DNA of 64,000 nucleotides, from positions 248,001 to 312,000 of the forward strand of contig NZ_JADFFL010000005.1 in the NCBI RefSeq assembly GCF_015222005.1, written 5' to 3'. This stretch comes from Mucilaginibacter myungsuensis. GTDB taxonomy: Bacteria; Bacteroidota; Bacteroidia; Sphingobacteriales; Sphingobacteriaceae. The notes beneath the pieces were generated by a model that was given only the letters and a program-made list of their open reading frames with translations, was not told where the DNA came from and searched no databases. Made by a program: the position numbers and the translations under genes. Of this stretch, positions 1-7,399 are shown in pieces. Each line of letters starts with the position of its first letter. Within the stretch, counting starts at the first letter, position 1.

Positions 1-45
1 ACGGACAACCGCACAGTTATCCGGGTTTTGCATCATCTTTCTCAT
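1..45 (-). CDS. HxlR-family regulator, N-terminal fragment (runs off left edge)
   Basis: An open reading frame starts at ATG 45-43 on the minus strand and gives MRKMMQNPDNCAVVR before the window ends. HxlR-type winged-helix regulators commonly begin with a short N-terminus holding a conserved Cys just before the first helix, which fits the NCAVVR segment. A good Shine-Dalgarno-like AGAGGT lies a few bases upstream of the ATG. The gene is divergent from an SDR gene, with two tandem operator-like repeats between them, the same layout as the complete HxlR/SDR pair at 4776-6094. Only 15 codons are visible, so the family call is inference from context and the Cys motif. Confidence 0.5.
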   Translation of the reverse strand, partial: MRKMMQNPDNCAVVR

Positions 46-100
46 TAGTTACCTCTTTGTTACCACTAATTGCCTTTAGTTACGAGTTTGTAACCACTAA
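45..100. promoter_or_regulatory. Two tandem 25-bp operator-like repeats between HxlR and SDR genes
   Basis: Two near-identical 25-bp copies lie at 45-69 and 76-100, 31 bp apart (about three helical turns). Each starts TTAGTTAC and ends ACCACTAA. The second contains a clean GTTAC-N6-GTAAC inverted repeat; the first has GTTAC-N6-GTTAC. HxlR/DUF24 dimers bind this kind of short palindrome, so these are probably the sites through which the divergent HxlR gene controls itself and the SDR gene. The first copy touches the HxlR start codon. Confidence 0.6.
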
Positions 101-171
101 TCCGTTCTGCTTCGAGACAGACCTGCTCAGGCTTTAGTTTCTTTGCGAAACAAAAGTAATAATTATTAAAC

Positions 172-969
172 ATGAGTGATCAACAATTACAGGGCAGAGA
201 CCTTGAAGGAAAAATTGCATTAGTAACAGGTGGCACAAAAGGGATAGGTAAAGCGATCACCGCACGCCTGCTGTCAGCAGGCGCAACTGTGGTCGTAACA
301 GCACGGAACGAGCCGGAAGAAGTGGACAATTCCTATCATTTTATTGCAGCAGACCTATCAAAAGCTGACGAGGTGGCGAAAGTTGCGACCGAGATCAGTA
401 ACAAATTTGGTGGTGTCGATATCCTGATCAATAACATGGGGGCGAACACATTTCCGGGAGGTGGATTCAGCGCATTAAACGACGAACATTGGTACCAGGC
501 GCTGGAGGTCAATCTGCTGTCTTCAGTACGTTTAGACCGCGCTTTGTTACCTAAAATGCTGGAAAAGAAAAGCGGCGTGATCATTCACATCTCGTCAACC
601 AGCGGGCAATTTCCGATCTGGGAATCTACCATGGCCTACAGCGCGGCAAAAAGCGCTTTGAATACGTACAGCAAGTCATTAGCTGACGAGGCCGGGCCGC
701 ATGGCATCAGGGTAAATACCGTATCGCCGGGATTGACCAAAACAGAGGCGATGTCCAGCTTTTTGACCGATCTGGCGGGACAGGCCGGGATAACATTTGA
801 AGAGATGACCCAAAAGCTGTTCGACCGGGTTGGCGGCGTGCCGCTGGGCAGAATGGCCGAGCCGGAAGAAACCGCGGAACTGGTATACTTCCTGGTATCT
901 CCAAAAGGGTCGTATATCACCGGGGCAAATTATTTTATTGATGGCGGGAACTTCCCGGTAGTCAAATAA
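172..969 (+). CDS. SDR-family NAD(P)-dependent oxidoreductase (SDR 1)
   Basis: This 265-residue classical short-chain dehydrogenase has the nucleotide-binding TGGTKGIG at residues 19-26, an NNMG version of the NNAG motif near residue 88, a catalytic Ser in HISSTSG and the active-site YSAAK near residue 155. The length is normal for the family. The substrate cannot be read from sequence. It is divergent from the HxlR fragment at the left edge and convergent with the AraC gene that ends at 1002. Regulation by HxlR through the repeats at 45-100 is inferred. The ATG at 172 is the only sensible start ahead of the Rossmann motif. Confidence 0.9.
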   Translation: MSDQQLQGRDLEGKIALVTGGTKGIGKAITARLLSAGATVVVTARNEPEEVDNSYHFIAADLSKADEVAKVATEISNKFGGVDILINNMGANTFPGGGFSALNDEHWYQALEVNLLSSVRLDRALLPKMLEKKSGVIIHISSTSGQFPIWESTMAYSAAKSALNTYSKSLADEAGPHGIRVNTVSPGLTKTEAMSSFLTDLAGQAGITFEEMTQKLFDRVGGVPLGRMAEPEETAELVYFLVSPKGSYITGANYFIDGGNFPVVK

Positions 970-1001
970 TGATCATGAACCTGCGGGTAGAAATCTTTAG
1001 G

Positions 1002-1919
1002 TCAGTTAAAAGACGATCTGAATTGTACAGGAGATAGATTTGTCTTTGTTTTGAAAAGGCGACTGAAAGACTGTGAATGCTCAAAGCCTAAAGAAAAGGC
1101 AACTTCACTGATGGTCAGGTTGGTAGTAGACAGCAATTCCTTGGACCGCTCGATCAGTTTATGATGGATATGCTGCTGGGCGTTCAATCCGGTGAGCGAA
1201 CGCAGCATATCACTTAAATAGTTGGGTGTGTAATTCAATTGCTCTGCCAGCTCCTGCACAGTCGGAAGACCACGGTTAACAGGTTCCCGATCTTTGAATC
1301 TGGTATTGAGCAGTTTTTCAAATTGCTGAAGCAGATCGTTCGTAGCTGCCTGGCGCGTCAGGAACTGACGCTTATAAAAGCGCTTAGCGTAGCTTAATAA
1401 TAGCTCAATTTGAGCGATGACCACTTCGTGGCTGAAATCATCTATGCGGCTGTTAAGTTCGTCTTCGATGATCATAAAAATGGACGACACAGTTGCCCGT
1501 TCTTTTTCAGACAAGTGTAGTGCCTCATTTGAAGCATAGGAAAAGAAACCATATTGTTTGATCTTGACAGCAAGCGGATAACCCTGAAGAAAATCCTGGT
1601 GAAAGATCAGCGAATACCCTTCATTGCCCTTATAGATCGCCGTACTTCCGACGATCTGACCGGGTGCTGTAAAGACCATACTTCCTTCATCAAAATCATA
1701 ATAACCTTGCCCATACCTGAACTGGCCACCTAATTTACTGACAAAAGATATTTTGTAAAGCGTGGTTACATAACTGACCGGAAGTTTGCTCAAGTTGATG
1801 CGTTCTTCGCGGGTATCCAGCAACGTGATCAGCGGATGAGCCGGTCCGGGAATACCCAGCATACGGTGTATCTCGGTGATCGACCCTAACCTGACAACTT
1901 TTGGCGTAACGTTCTTCAT
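1002..1919 (-). CDS. AraC-family transcriptional regulator (paralogue A)
   Basis: The protein has an N-terminal cupin-like sensor region and a C-terminal double helix-turn-helix domain (YTPNYLSDMLRSLTG, then ISEVAFSLGFEHSQSFSRLF). The frame is open up to 1967, but I chose the ATG at 1919 (305 residues) because it gives MKNVTPKVVRLGSITEIHRM, aligned with the N-termini of two paralogues in this window at 7400 and 9700. It lies 84 bp downstream of SDR 2 on the same strand, probably co-transcribed. All three paralogues share the N-terminal pattern (S)ITEIHR...HPLI, so they arose by duplication. It probably activates the upstream SDR through the repeats at 2827-2858. Confidence 0.88.
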   Translation of the reverse strand: MKNVTPKVVRLGSITEIHRMLGIPGPAHPLITLLDTREERINLSKLPVSYVTTLYKISFVSKLGGQFRYGQGYYDFDEGSMVFTAPGQIVGSTAIYKGNEGYSLIFHQDFLQGYPLAVKIKQYGFFSYASNEALHLSEKERATVSSIFMIIEDELNSRIDDFSHEVVIAQIELLLSYAKRFYKRQFLTRQAATNDLLQQFEKLLNTRFKDREPVNRGLPTVQELAEQLNYTPNYLSDMLRSLTGLNAQQHIHHKLIERSKELLSTTNLTISEVAFSLGFEHSQSFSRLFKTKTNLSPVQFRSSFN

Positions 1920-2003
1920 AATGTAAGGTAATAAATATGACCAGATCCGGTAACAGGATATGGTCATATCTGAATTTACAAATAAGGTTAATTCTGAGGT
2001 TTG

Positions 2004-2774
2004 TTACCACGGCAACGGGCCTTCAGGTCCTGTAAATCCGCCCGTAGGGCCGTCCGTCTCCAAAGCCACGCGAACAGGCTCGCGCGAGCCGACCTCTAAA
2101 CTATCCGTTCCCTGAAAATTATTTAGTGCGGTAGCCGTATAACCCGGGCTGGTCGAGTTTACTTTAATACCTTCTTTTTCCAATTCCAGGGCAAAGGCTA
2201 CGGTAACAGCATTCAGGGCTGTTTTAGAAGCTGCGTAAACGATCCCGAAATGCTCTCTGGCCCAGCATTCAGGGTCTGAGATCCAGGTCAGTGAACCCAG
2301 TCCGCTGGATACGTTGACGATACGTGCCGACGTCGATTTGCGTAGTAAAGGCAAGGCAGCCTGCGTCATGGCGATAACGCCGAACACATTGGTCTCCCAA
2401 ACGGTGCGGACTTCATCCAGTGAAACGTTCACAGCCCTCCCTGTACTCATCAGTTCCTCCGGGTTTTTAGGCGCTGTCCCGCCATGAGAAATACCGGCGT
2501 TATTGACGAGCAGGTCAAGTCTGCCGTATTCCTTCCCGATACGTTCGACCGCCGAATTAATAGTTAATTGCTGCGTTACATCCAGTTGGATAGCTTTCGC
2601 ATTTTCGCCGATCTTTAAAACTGCTTTTTCACCGTTCTCCAATTTACGTGAACCCACGTATACAATATAGCCATTAGCTGCAAGTGCTTTAGCAATTTCG
2701 TTACCTACGCCCTGGTTCGCGCCGGTTACCAGTGCGACCGGTTGGTTGTTCGTTGATGATGTCTGATCTTCCAT
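2004..2774 (-). CDS. SDR-family oxidoreductase (SDR 2)
   Basis: This 256-residue SDR has TGANQGVG near the N-terminus, NNAG (LLVNNAGISHGG), a catalytic Ser in VNVSSGLGS and YAASK as active site. It resembles the carbonyl-reductase-like branch, with a short insert around WISDPECWAREHFG before the catalytic Tyr. The frame also offers a TTG at 2801, but that codon lies inside the TACTTTTG promoter box, so the ATG at 2774 is preferred. It heads a two-gene unit with the AraC gene downstream. Substrate unknown. Confidence 0.88.
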   Translation of the reverse strand: MEDQTSSTNNQPVALVTGANQGVGNEIAKALAANGYIVYVGSRKLENGEKAVLKIGENAKAIQLDVTQQLTINSAVERIGKEYGRLDLLVNNAGISHGGTAPKNPEELMSTGRAVNVSLDEVRTVWETNVFGVIAMTQAALPLLRKSTSARIVNVSSGLGSLTWISDPECWAREHFGIVYAASKTALNAVTVAFALELEKEGIKVNSTSPGYTATALNNFQGTDSLEVGSREPVRVALETDGPTGGFTGPEGPLPW

Positions 2775-2798
2775 AAGAATAAATGAATAGTATGTAAG

Positions 2799-2858
2799 CA
2801 AAAGTAGCTATTCATCCTGTTGACAGCGTAACCAAAACAAGGACATTTGTAACCAAAC
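2799..2858 (-). promoter_or_regulatory. SDR 2 promoter with AraC-type direct repeats
   Basis: Reading the minus strand, GTTTGGTTACA (2858-2848) and TTTTGGTTACG (2837-2827) are direct repeats exactly 21 bp apart. They are followed by 20 bp and then TACTTTTG (2806-2799), a perfect match to the Bacteroidota -7 consensus TAnnTTTG. The proximal repeat sits where the -33 element would be, the usual class II position for AraC activators. The same geometry occurs upstream of SDR 4 and SDR 5. The assignment to the neighbouring AraC proteins is inference. Confidence 0.7.
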
Positions 2859-2899
2859 CCAAGATCATCGATCCTACAGAATGCTCTATTTTGAAAAAG

Positions 2900-3406
2900 T
2901 CAGAGAAGATCAGCATGAAGAATGTGATAGGTCGCCAGATCTATGGAGGAAAAGTGGCTGTAACCAGCCTGGCGCAAGAGGGTCACCAGTTGCCCCCGAT
3001 GATACGTCGAATGGTTAACAATATGGGCAAATGTTTGATAGTACCGCATCTGTCCGGTGTTGCCATTGGGATAGATGAAACTGACCGGTCGCATAAGTTC
3101 TTCTTCCGGATGACTATTGATATAGCTTTCCAACCCGTTAGACGCTGCCGTCCAGATCGCTAATAATTCGTTTTTCGTGCCCGTAAAATTTGCTGACAGG
3201 TAAACCGGATCAGCCGCACCGGTCCAAAAATTTATCCAGATCTTTTCAGCGCTGGCGATGTGTACAGCGGTTTGTTTGATACTTGAAAAGCTGCTTTTGT
3301 TTACCAGTTCCCATTGCTCGTCAGTGATCTGGCTCAGCCAATCCATTGCCTTTTGATCTGCCCAGCTGTTATAAGCTGCCAGATCAGTAAAATATTGTTT
3401 CAACAT
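2900..3406 (-). CDS. DinB-family protein
   Basis: This 168-residue protein matches the DinB/YfiT-like four-helix bundle family: an N-terminal YNSWADQKAMDWL helix, a His in TAVHIASAEKIW near residue 49, and a C-terminal HIVNHSTYHRGQ segment that supplies two more metal-binding His. Members are metal-dependent proteins, some of them thiol transferases; the function here is unknown. It follows the SnoaL-like gene by 10 bp on the same strand, and its 3' end is 125 bp from the SDR 2 start. Confidence 0.85.
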   Translation of the reverse strand: MLKQYFTDLAAYNSWADQKAMDWLSQITDEQWELVNKSSFSSIKQTAVHIASAEKIWINFWTGAADPVYLSANFTGTKNELLAIWTAASNGLESYINSHPEEELMRPVSFIYPNGNTGQMRYYQTFAHIVNHSTYHRGQLVTLLRQAGYSHFSSIDLATYHILHADLL

Positions 3407-3416
3407 GGCTTTTTGC

Positions 3417-3836
3417 TTAAGCCTTTGCTAATGTGGCAAGGAGTTCCGGTAAGGTAGTAATACCCCAGTGTTCAACATATCTGCCGTCTTTGATCCTTAC
3501 CATGTCTATCACTTCGATACTGATGGTTTGTCCGGTTGCAGGCACCCCTAACAATTGCCCCGTTTGCTTACCGCTGATGGTCTTGCGGGTAGTGACCATA
3601 TCGCCTTCGGCTACCTGGTCGTGGATGATCACTTTCAGATCAGGTATTGCCGGGCGTAAGGCCTCGTTGAAGAACCAGATCATTCCCTGTGGTCCATTAT
3701 CCATACCGGCCGGGGCCGACCGGTTGATGAAATTTTCGTCCATAAGTGCGTTAAAACTGTCGACATTTCCCTGTCCGATCACTTCCTGATTAAAGCGACG
3801 CACTACTGCTTTATTGTTTTCGATCATCGTTTCCAT
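3417..3836 (-). CDS. SnoaL-like ester cyclase / NTF2-fold protein
   Basis: This 139-residue protein looks like a SnoaL-like polyketide cyclase/ester cyclase of the NTF2 fold: NKAVVRRFNQEVIGQGN at the start, ALRPAIPDLKVIIHDQVAEGD in the middle, and a WGITTLPEL tail. Such proteins bind or convert small hydrophobic molecules, and many have no known substrate. It is the first gene of a unit with the DinB gene 10 bp downstream. The 70 bp upstream separates it from the AraC gene that ends at 3907. Confidence 0.8.
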   Translation of the reverse strand: METMIENNKAVVRRFNQEVIGQGNVDSFNALMDENFINRSAPAGMDNGPQGMIWFFNEALRPAIPDLKVIIHDQVAEGDMVTTRKTISGKQTGQLLGVPATGQTISIEVIDMVRIKDGRYVEHWGITTLPELLATLAKA

Positions 3837-3906
3837 ATTTATGTTGTTTGATGATACAAAGGTACCGGCCGTTAGCAGGTGCGGGTTAGGGCCGGACGTT
3901 CAGACG

Positions 3907-4779
3907 TTACGGCACACCGTTCAATTGCTGCTGCTGGTAATCGCTCGGCGTATGACCAAAATGGTTACGGAAGGCCTCCGAAAAACTGGAATGATTTTGA
4001 TAACCAACTTTCAGGTAAACACCTGACGGACTTTCTCCTCCGGATCGGAGCAATTCGGCAGCCATCTCCAGCTTTCGGTTGAGCAGCCATTTTTGAGGAG
4101 TGTTATGATAGATCTCGCTAAACCGTCTTTTAAAGGTGGACGTGCTCATGTGGCAAAGGAAGGCCAGTTCATCTACGGTGATCAGCTGACCAACGTGACT
4201 TTCCACCACTTTTTTGATCTGCAGTTGTTCCTTATCTTTCGTAATGATCTGTATCGCCCGGAACCGCTCGGGGTCGAAATGTAAAAGATACAAAAGCAGT
4301 TCTTCGAGCTTGATGGATCTGACCGCTGACGGTAATTCACTTCCCGCGGTCATCAATGATTGTATTGAAGCGATAAAATGTTTGATAAAGTTATCTTGTT
4401 TAAAAATGAGGAAGGGCTGTTTGCCCCTTAATGGTGTAACGGTTTGCAGCAAGTGATCGTACTTGATCAGGAACCGGTTAAACAACTCGTTACTGAAGTA
4501 GAACAGGATGCTGCTGAACTGCTGCCCACCCGTCAAAAGCTCGGATGTGAGGACGTTCCCGGTCGATAAAACCACAAGTTCACCCGCATTTACCAAGGCC
4601 GTTGCATCCGCGTAAACAACGGTCTTGGTGCCGCTGACCAGCAGGTTGATCATGTTCTGATTTAAGACGATCCTGTTCTTAACGGAATCCTGCCCGGAGG
4701 TGTAGGAACGGATCACGACCTCATCCGCAGCATTGGGAGATCCGTTTAATATATCATCTGGTAGATAAAAGGTATTCAT
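3907..4779 (-). CDS. AraC-family transcriptional regulator
   Basis: This 290-residue AraC protein has a C-terminal DNA-binding domain: a first HTH around LAFLCHMSTSTFKRRFSEIY and a second around VYLKVGYQNHSSFSEAFRNHFG. The N-terminal half resembles the ExsA-type sensor region and is unlike the three SDR-linked paralogues. Its start codon overlaps the stop codon of the HxlR gene by 4 bp (ATGA), so the two are translationally coupled. This places an activator and a repressor in one transcript opposite the SDR 3 gene. Confidence 0.87.
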   Translation of the reverse strand: MNTFYLPDDILNGSPNAADEVVIRSYTSGQDSVKNRIVLNQNMINLLVSGTKTVVYADATALVNAGELVVLSTGNVLTSELLTGGQQFSSILFYFSNELFNRFLIKYDHLLQTVTPLRGKQPFLIFKQDNFIKHFIASIQSLMTAGSELPSAVRSIKLEELLLYLLHFDPERFRAIQIITKDKEQLQIKKVVESHVGQLITVDELAFLCHMSTSTFKRRFSEIYHNTPQKWLLNRKLEMAAELLRSGGESPSGVYLKVGYQNHSSFSEAFRNHFGHTPSDYQQQQLNGVP

Positions 4780-5159
4780 ACAGCCACCGCCTTTTCATAA
4801 CGTTCCCGGGAAGCTTTGATCTCGGGCATATTGGTATTTGCCCAATCATACAAATGCATCAGCGGCGTTACGAGGCTTTCACCCAGCGGGGTTAAAGCAT
4901 ATTCCACCTTCGGCGGGATCTGTGCATACATCTTCCTGGTCAACAGTCCGTCGGCTTCCAGCATTTTCAGGGTAACGGTCAGCATTTTCTGTGAGATCCC
5001 GTCGATCAGCTGGTGCAGTTCGTTAAAGCGCAGCGTGCCGTGATCTGATAGCATGATCACCGTCAGCATCGACCATTTATCACCCACCCGGTTCAAAACA
5101 TCTTTTACCGGGCAGTTGTCACGGTCGTTCTCACATTTTCTTGAAATTTCTTTTTTCAT
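4776..5159 (-). CDS. HxlR-family winged-helix regulator
   Basis: This 127-residue HxlR protein carries the family's N-terminal Cys in NCPVKDVLNRVGDKWSML and the wing motif SQKMLTVTLKMLEADGLL. The conserved Cys is the redox or electrophile sensor in characterised homologues such as YodB and HypR; whether it senses here is not known. It is divergent from SDR 3, with two palindromes between the genes, and it is coupled to the AraC gene by an ATGA overlap. Confidence 0.92.
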   Translation of the reverse strand: MKKEISRKCENDRDNCPVKDVLNRVGDKWSMLTVIMLSDHGTLRFNELHQLIDGISQKMLTVTLKMLEADGLLTRKMYAQIPPKVEYALTPLGESLVTPLMHLYDWANTNMPEIKASRERYEKAVAV

Positions 5160-5182
5160 ATCCGCCTCATTTTCAATAACAG

Positions 5183-5267
5183 TTACTTGTGAGTAAGTGT
5201 CTGACTTTCAAGTGCCTTCTTGTTTTAAGATGATTCACTCCTTAGCTTTGACTTACTTAAAGTAAGT
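5183..5267. promoter_or_regulatory. HxlR operators and SDR 3 promoter
   Basis: Two related palindromes flank the promoter: TTACT-TGTG-AGTAA at 5183-5196 and a perfect 17-bp ACTTACTT-A-AAGTAAGT at 5251-5267. The promoter for SDR 3 is TTG at 5220-5222, a 20-bp spacer, then TAGCTTTG at 5243-5250, an exact TAnnTTTG match. The second palindrome begins on the next base, so a bound HxlR dimer would cover the transcription start. The first palindrome lies just upstream of the HxlR start codon, consistent with autoregulation. Confidence 0.75.
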
Positions 5268-5296
5268 TAATCAACAAAAGTAATAAAAAGAATATC

Positions 5297-6094
5297 ATGG
5301 ATCTGAATTTGAAAGGAAAAAGAGCGCTGGTCACCGGTTCCAGCGCGGGTTTGGGTGAAGCCATCGCACGCCTACTGGCTGCCGAAGGTGCTGAGGTCAT
5401 CGTTCATGGCCGTAACGAGGATCGTGCGGCAGCGGTAACAAATAGTATTAATGATACCGATGGGCGGGCTATTTATGTGTTAGGCGATCTGTCGACAGAT
5501 GAAGGTGCGGACGCCGTTGCAAACGGTGTATTAGCAGGCGGACCGGTAGATATACTGGTGAATAACGCGGGCGCTTACACGCCGAGGCGCTGGCTGCAGG
5601 TGAGCGTAAGCGACTGGAGCGACAGCTATAATGTGAATGTGCTGGCGTATGTGCGTATGATACACCGTTTGCTGCCCGCCATGAAAATCCTGGGCTGGGG
5701 CCGGATGATCCAGATCGGTTCCTCGGGCGGCATTGAGCCCTTTGCCCTGCAGCCGGATTATCTGGCGGCTACCGCTGCCCGTCATAATCTCACCGTATCG
5801 CTGGCCCGCGAACTGAAAGGCACAGGCATCACTTCAAACACGATAGCTCCCGGCCCTATGCTGGTCGAGAACACGCGAAATATGCTCATGAATATGGCCG
5901 GGCAATACGGCTGGGGCGATAACTGGGCCGACATTGAACGCAATGCGGTTGAACAATTCGTGCAGAACGATGTGGGACGTTTCGGCAGACCCGAGGAAGT
6001 TGCGGCTGCCGTTGCTTACTTAGCCAGCCCTATGGCCGATTATGTGTCCGGTGCTTTATTGCGTGTGGACGGCGGGCATACCAGATCTGTTTAA
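5297..6094 (+). CDS. SDR-family protein with altered active-site motif (SDR 3)
   Basis: This 265-residue SDR has TGSSAGLG at residues 14-21, NNAG (DILVNNAGAYTP) and a Ser in IQIGSSGG. At the usual YxxxK position it reads YLAATAARH, so the catalytic Lys is replaced by Thr. The rest of the helix (NLTVSLAREL) and the C-terminal VSGALLRVDGG are normal. It is divergent from HxlR and followed after 19 bp by a DoxX-like gene. Activity may be changed or lost, or a different residue may take over. Confidence 0.88.
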   Translation: MDLNLKGKRALVTGSSAGLGEAIARLLAAEGAEVIVHGRNEDRAAAVTNSINDTDGRAIYVLGDLSTDEGADAVANGVLAGGPVDILVNNAGAYTPRRWLQVSVSDWSDSYNVNVLAYVRMIHRLLPAMKILGWGRMIQIGSSGGIEPFALQPDYLAATAARHNLTVSLARELKGTGITSNTIAPGPMLVENTRNMLMNMAGQYGWGDNWADIERNAVEQFVQNDVGRFGRPEEVAAAVAYLASPMADYVSGALLRVDGGHTRSV

Positions 6095-6113
6095 CCTTTA
6101 TTAAAGTATTATC

Positions 6114-6473
6114 ATGAATAACAAAACCAAAAAGATCATCGGCTGGACATTCAGCGGGATGGTCCTGCTGCTGATAGCCGCCTCGGCGATCGACAAGATC
6201 AGCGGCAGTGCGCACTCCTTGGAGATGACCCGGTTCTTTGGTATCACCCCTCCCGTATACCGCCTGCTGGGTATCATAGAGCTAACGTCGGTCATTCTAT
6301 TCATGTTCCCAAGAACAGGAGTGCTCGGCTTGTTGCTCTTATCGTCCTATTTGGGCGGTGCCATCGCCACACATCTACAGCATGGGCAAAGTTTGATCTT
6401 CCCGGCTGCTATAGAAGCCTTGATCTGGATAACCGCACTGATCCGTTACCCGCAGTTAAGGCGACAGTTGTGA
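6114..6473 (+). CDS. DoxX-family membrane protein
   Basis: This 119-residue protein has four predicted membrane segments (around residues 8-26, 46-64, 68-88 and 98-112) and the family-typical start with IGWTFSGMVLLLIAASAIDKI. DoxX-like proteins are small inner-membrane proteins often found with oxidoreductases. It follows SDR 3 by 19 bp and is probably in the same transcript. Confidence 0.8.
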   Translation: MNNKTKKIIGWTFSGMVLLLIAASAIDKISGSAHSLEMTRFFGITPPVYRLLGIIELTSVILFMFPRTGVLGLLLLSSYLGGAIATHLQHGQSLIFPAAIEALIWITALIRYPQLRRQL

Positions 6474-6547
6474 GCCGGCGTTTTATAAGTCTGACGAACC
6501 GGAATAGGAATACGTTGTGGTCAGCCTGATAAGATCACGATCGGCCA

Positions 6548-6607
6548 AAACGACTACACATCCGGCAATTTCGGCTACAACAACCTTTATCCGTTTCCTG
6601 AACTTTG
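6548..6607 (+). promoter_or_regulatory. SDR 4 promoter with AraC-type direct repeats
   Basis: AAACGACTACA (6548-6558) and TTTCGGCTACA (6569-6579) are direct repeats 21 bp apart; the match extends upstream to CGGC at 6542 and 6563. They are followed by exactly 20 bp and then GAACTTTG at 6600-6607, which differs from TAnnTTTG by one base. Orientation and spacing match the sites upstream of SDR 2 and SDR 5. The start codon is 4 bp after the -7 box, so the transcript leader would be extremely short or absent. Confidence 0.68.
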
Positions 6608-6611
6608 CTTT

Positions 6612-7352
6612 ATGAAAAACGGAATTAAAGATAAAGTAGTAGCCATAACAGGTGCAAGTAGTGGCATCGGTAAAGCAACGGCGGAGATATTGGCCGCTCA
6701 GGGTGCAAAAGTGATTTTAGGGGCCCGCCGGACAGACCAGTTGAAAACGATAGTTCAAACCATTGAACAAAACGGTGGCGAGGCTGCTTTTTTGGAAGTA
6801 GATGTCAGCCGCCGTGAAGACGTGGCGAAACTGACGTCATTAGCTTTAGAGCGCTTTGGCAGGCTTGATGTGATGATCAATAACGCGGGCATCAGCCAGT
6901 TATATAAAATGGAGGAACTGGACGTGGAGAGCTGGGAACAGATGATCGATGTTAACCTGAAAGGCACCTTGTATGGGATCGCTGCGGCATTACCCATTTT
7001 TAAGGGACAAGGCTCTGGCCACATCGTCAATGTGATCTCCACGGCTGGCATCAGCATTGTGCCCACGATGGGTGTTTATGCCGGAACCAAGAACGCGGTA
7101 CGTACCATTAGCCAAGCATTACGCCAGGAATCGCAGGGGCGGTGGCGGGTAACTGGTATCTCACCCGGCTATGTAGCTACCGAATTTGCAAGCAATATCA
7201 AAAACGAGGAAGTTAGAAATACCATTCAGCAAAATGCCGATCAAATGGCCGTTCCCGCTGAAGCAATTGCCGGGGCGATCGCTTACGCCATTGAGCAACC
7301 AGACAATGTTGACGTGGGTGATATTGTGATCCGCCCGACAGTTCAGGGTTAA
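6612..7352 (+). CDS. SDR-family oxidoreductase (SDR 4)
   Basis: This 246-residue classical SDR has TGASSGIG near residue 14, a DVSRRED segment, NNAG (MINNAGISQ), a Ser in VISTAG and YAGTK as active site. It resembles the YdfG/serine-dehydrogenase-like branch. It is followed after 47 bp by AraC paralogue B, giving the same SDR-then-AraC order as SDR 2. The ATG at 6612 is the natural start. Confidence 0.9.
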   Translation: MKNGIKDKVVAITGASSGIGKATAEILAAQGAKVILGARRTDQLKTIVQTIEQNGGEAAFLEVDVSRREDVAKLTSLALERFGRLDVMINNAGISQLYKMEELDVESWEQMIDVNLKGTLYGIAAALPIFKGQGSGHIVNVISTAGISIVPTMGVYAGTKNAVRTISQALRQESQGRWRVTGISPGYVATEFASNIKNEEVRNTIQQNADQMAVPAEAIAGAIAYAIEQPDNVDVGDIVIRPTVQG

Positions 7353-7399
7353 TGAGTATCTTTATATTTATTAATAAAGTCGAACATCATCAAGCGTAA

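Noticed and set aside
2891..3163. Plus-strand frame of 90 codons opposite the DinB-like gene
   Set aside because: It is antisense to a protein with a conserved His triad and has no features of its own.
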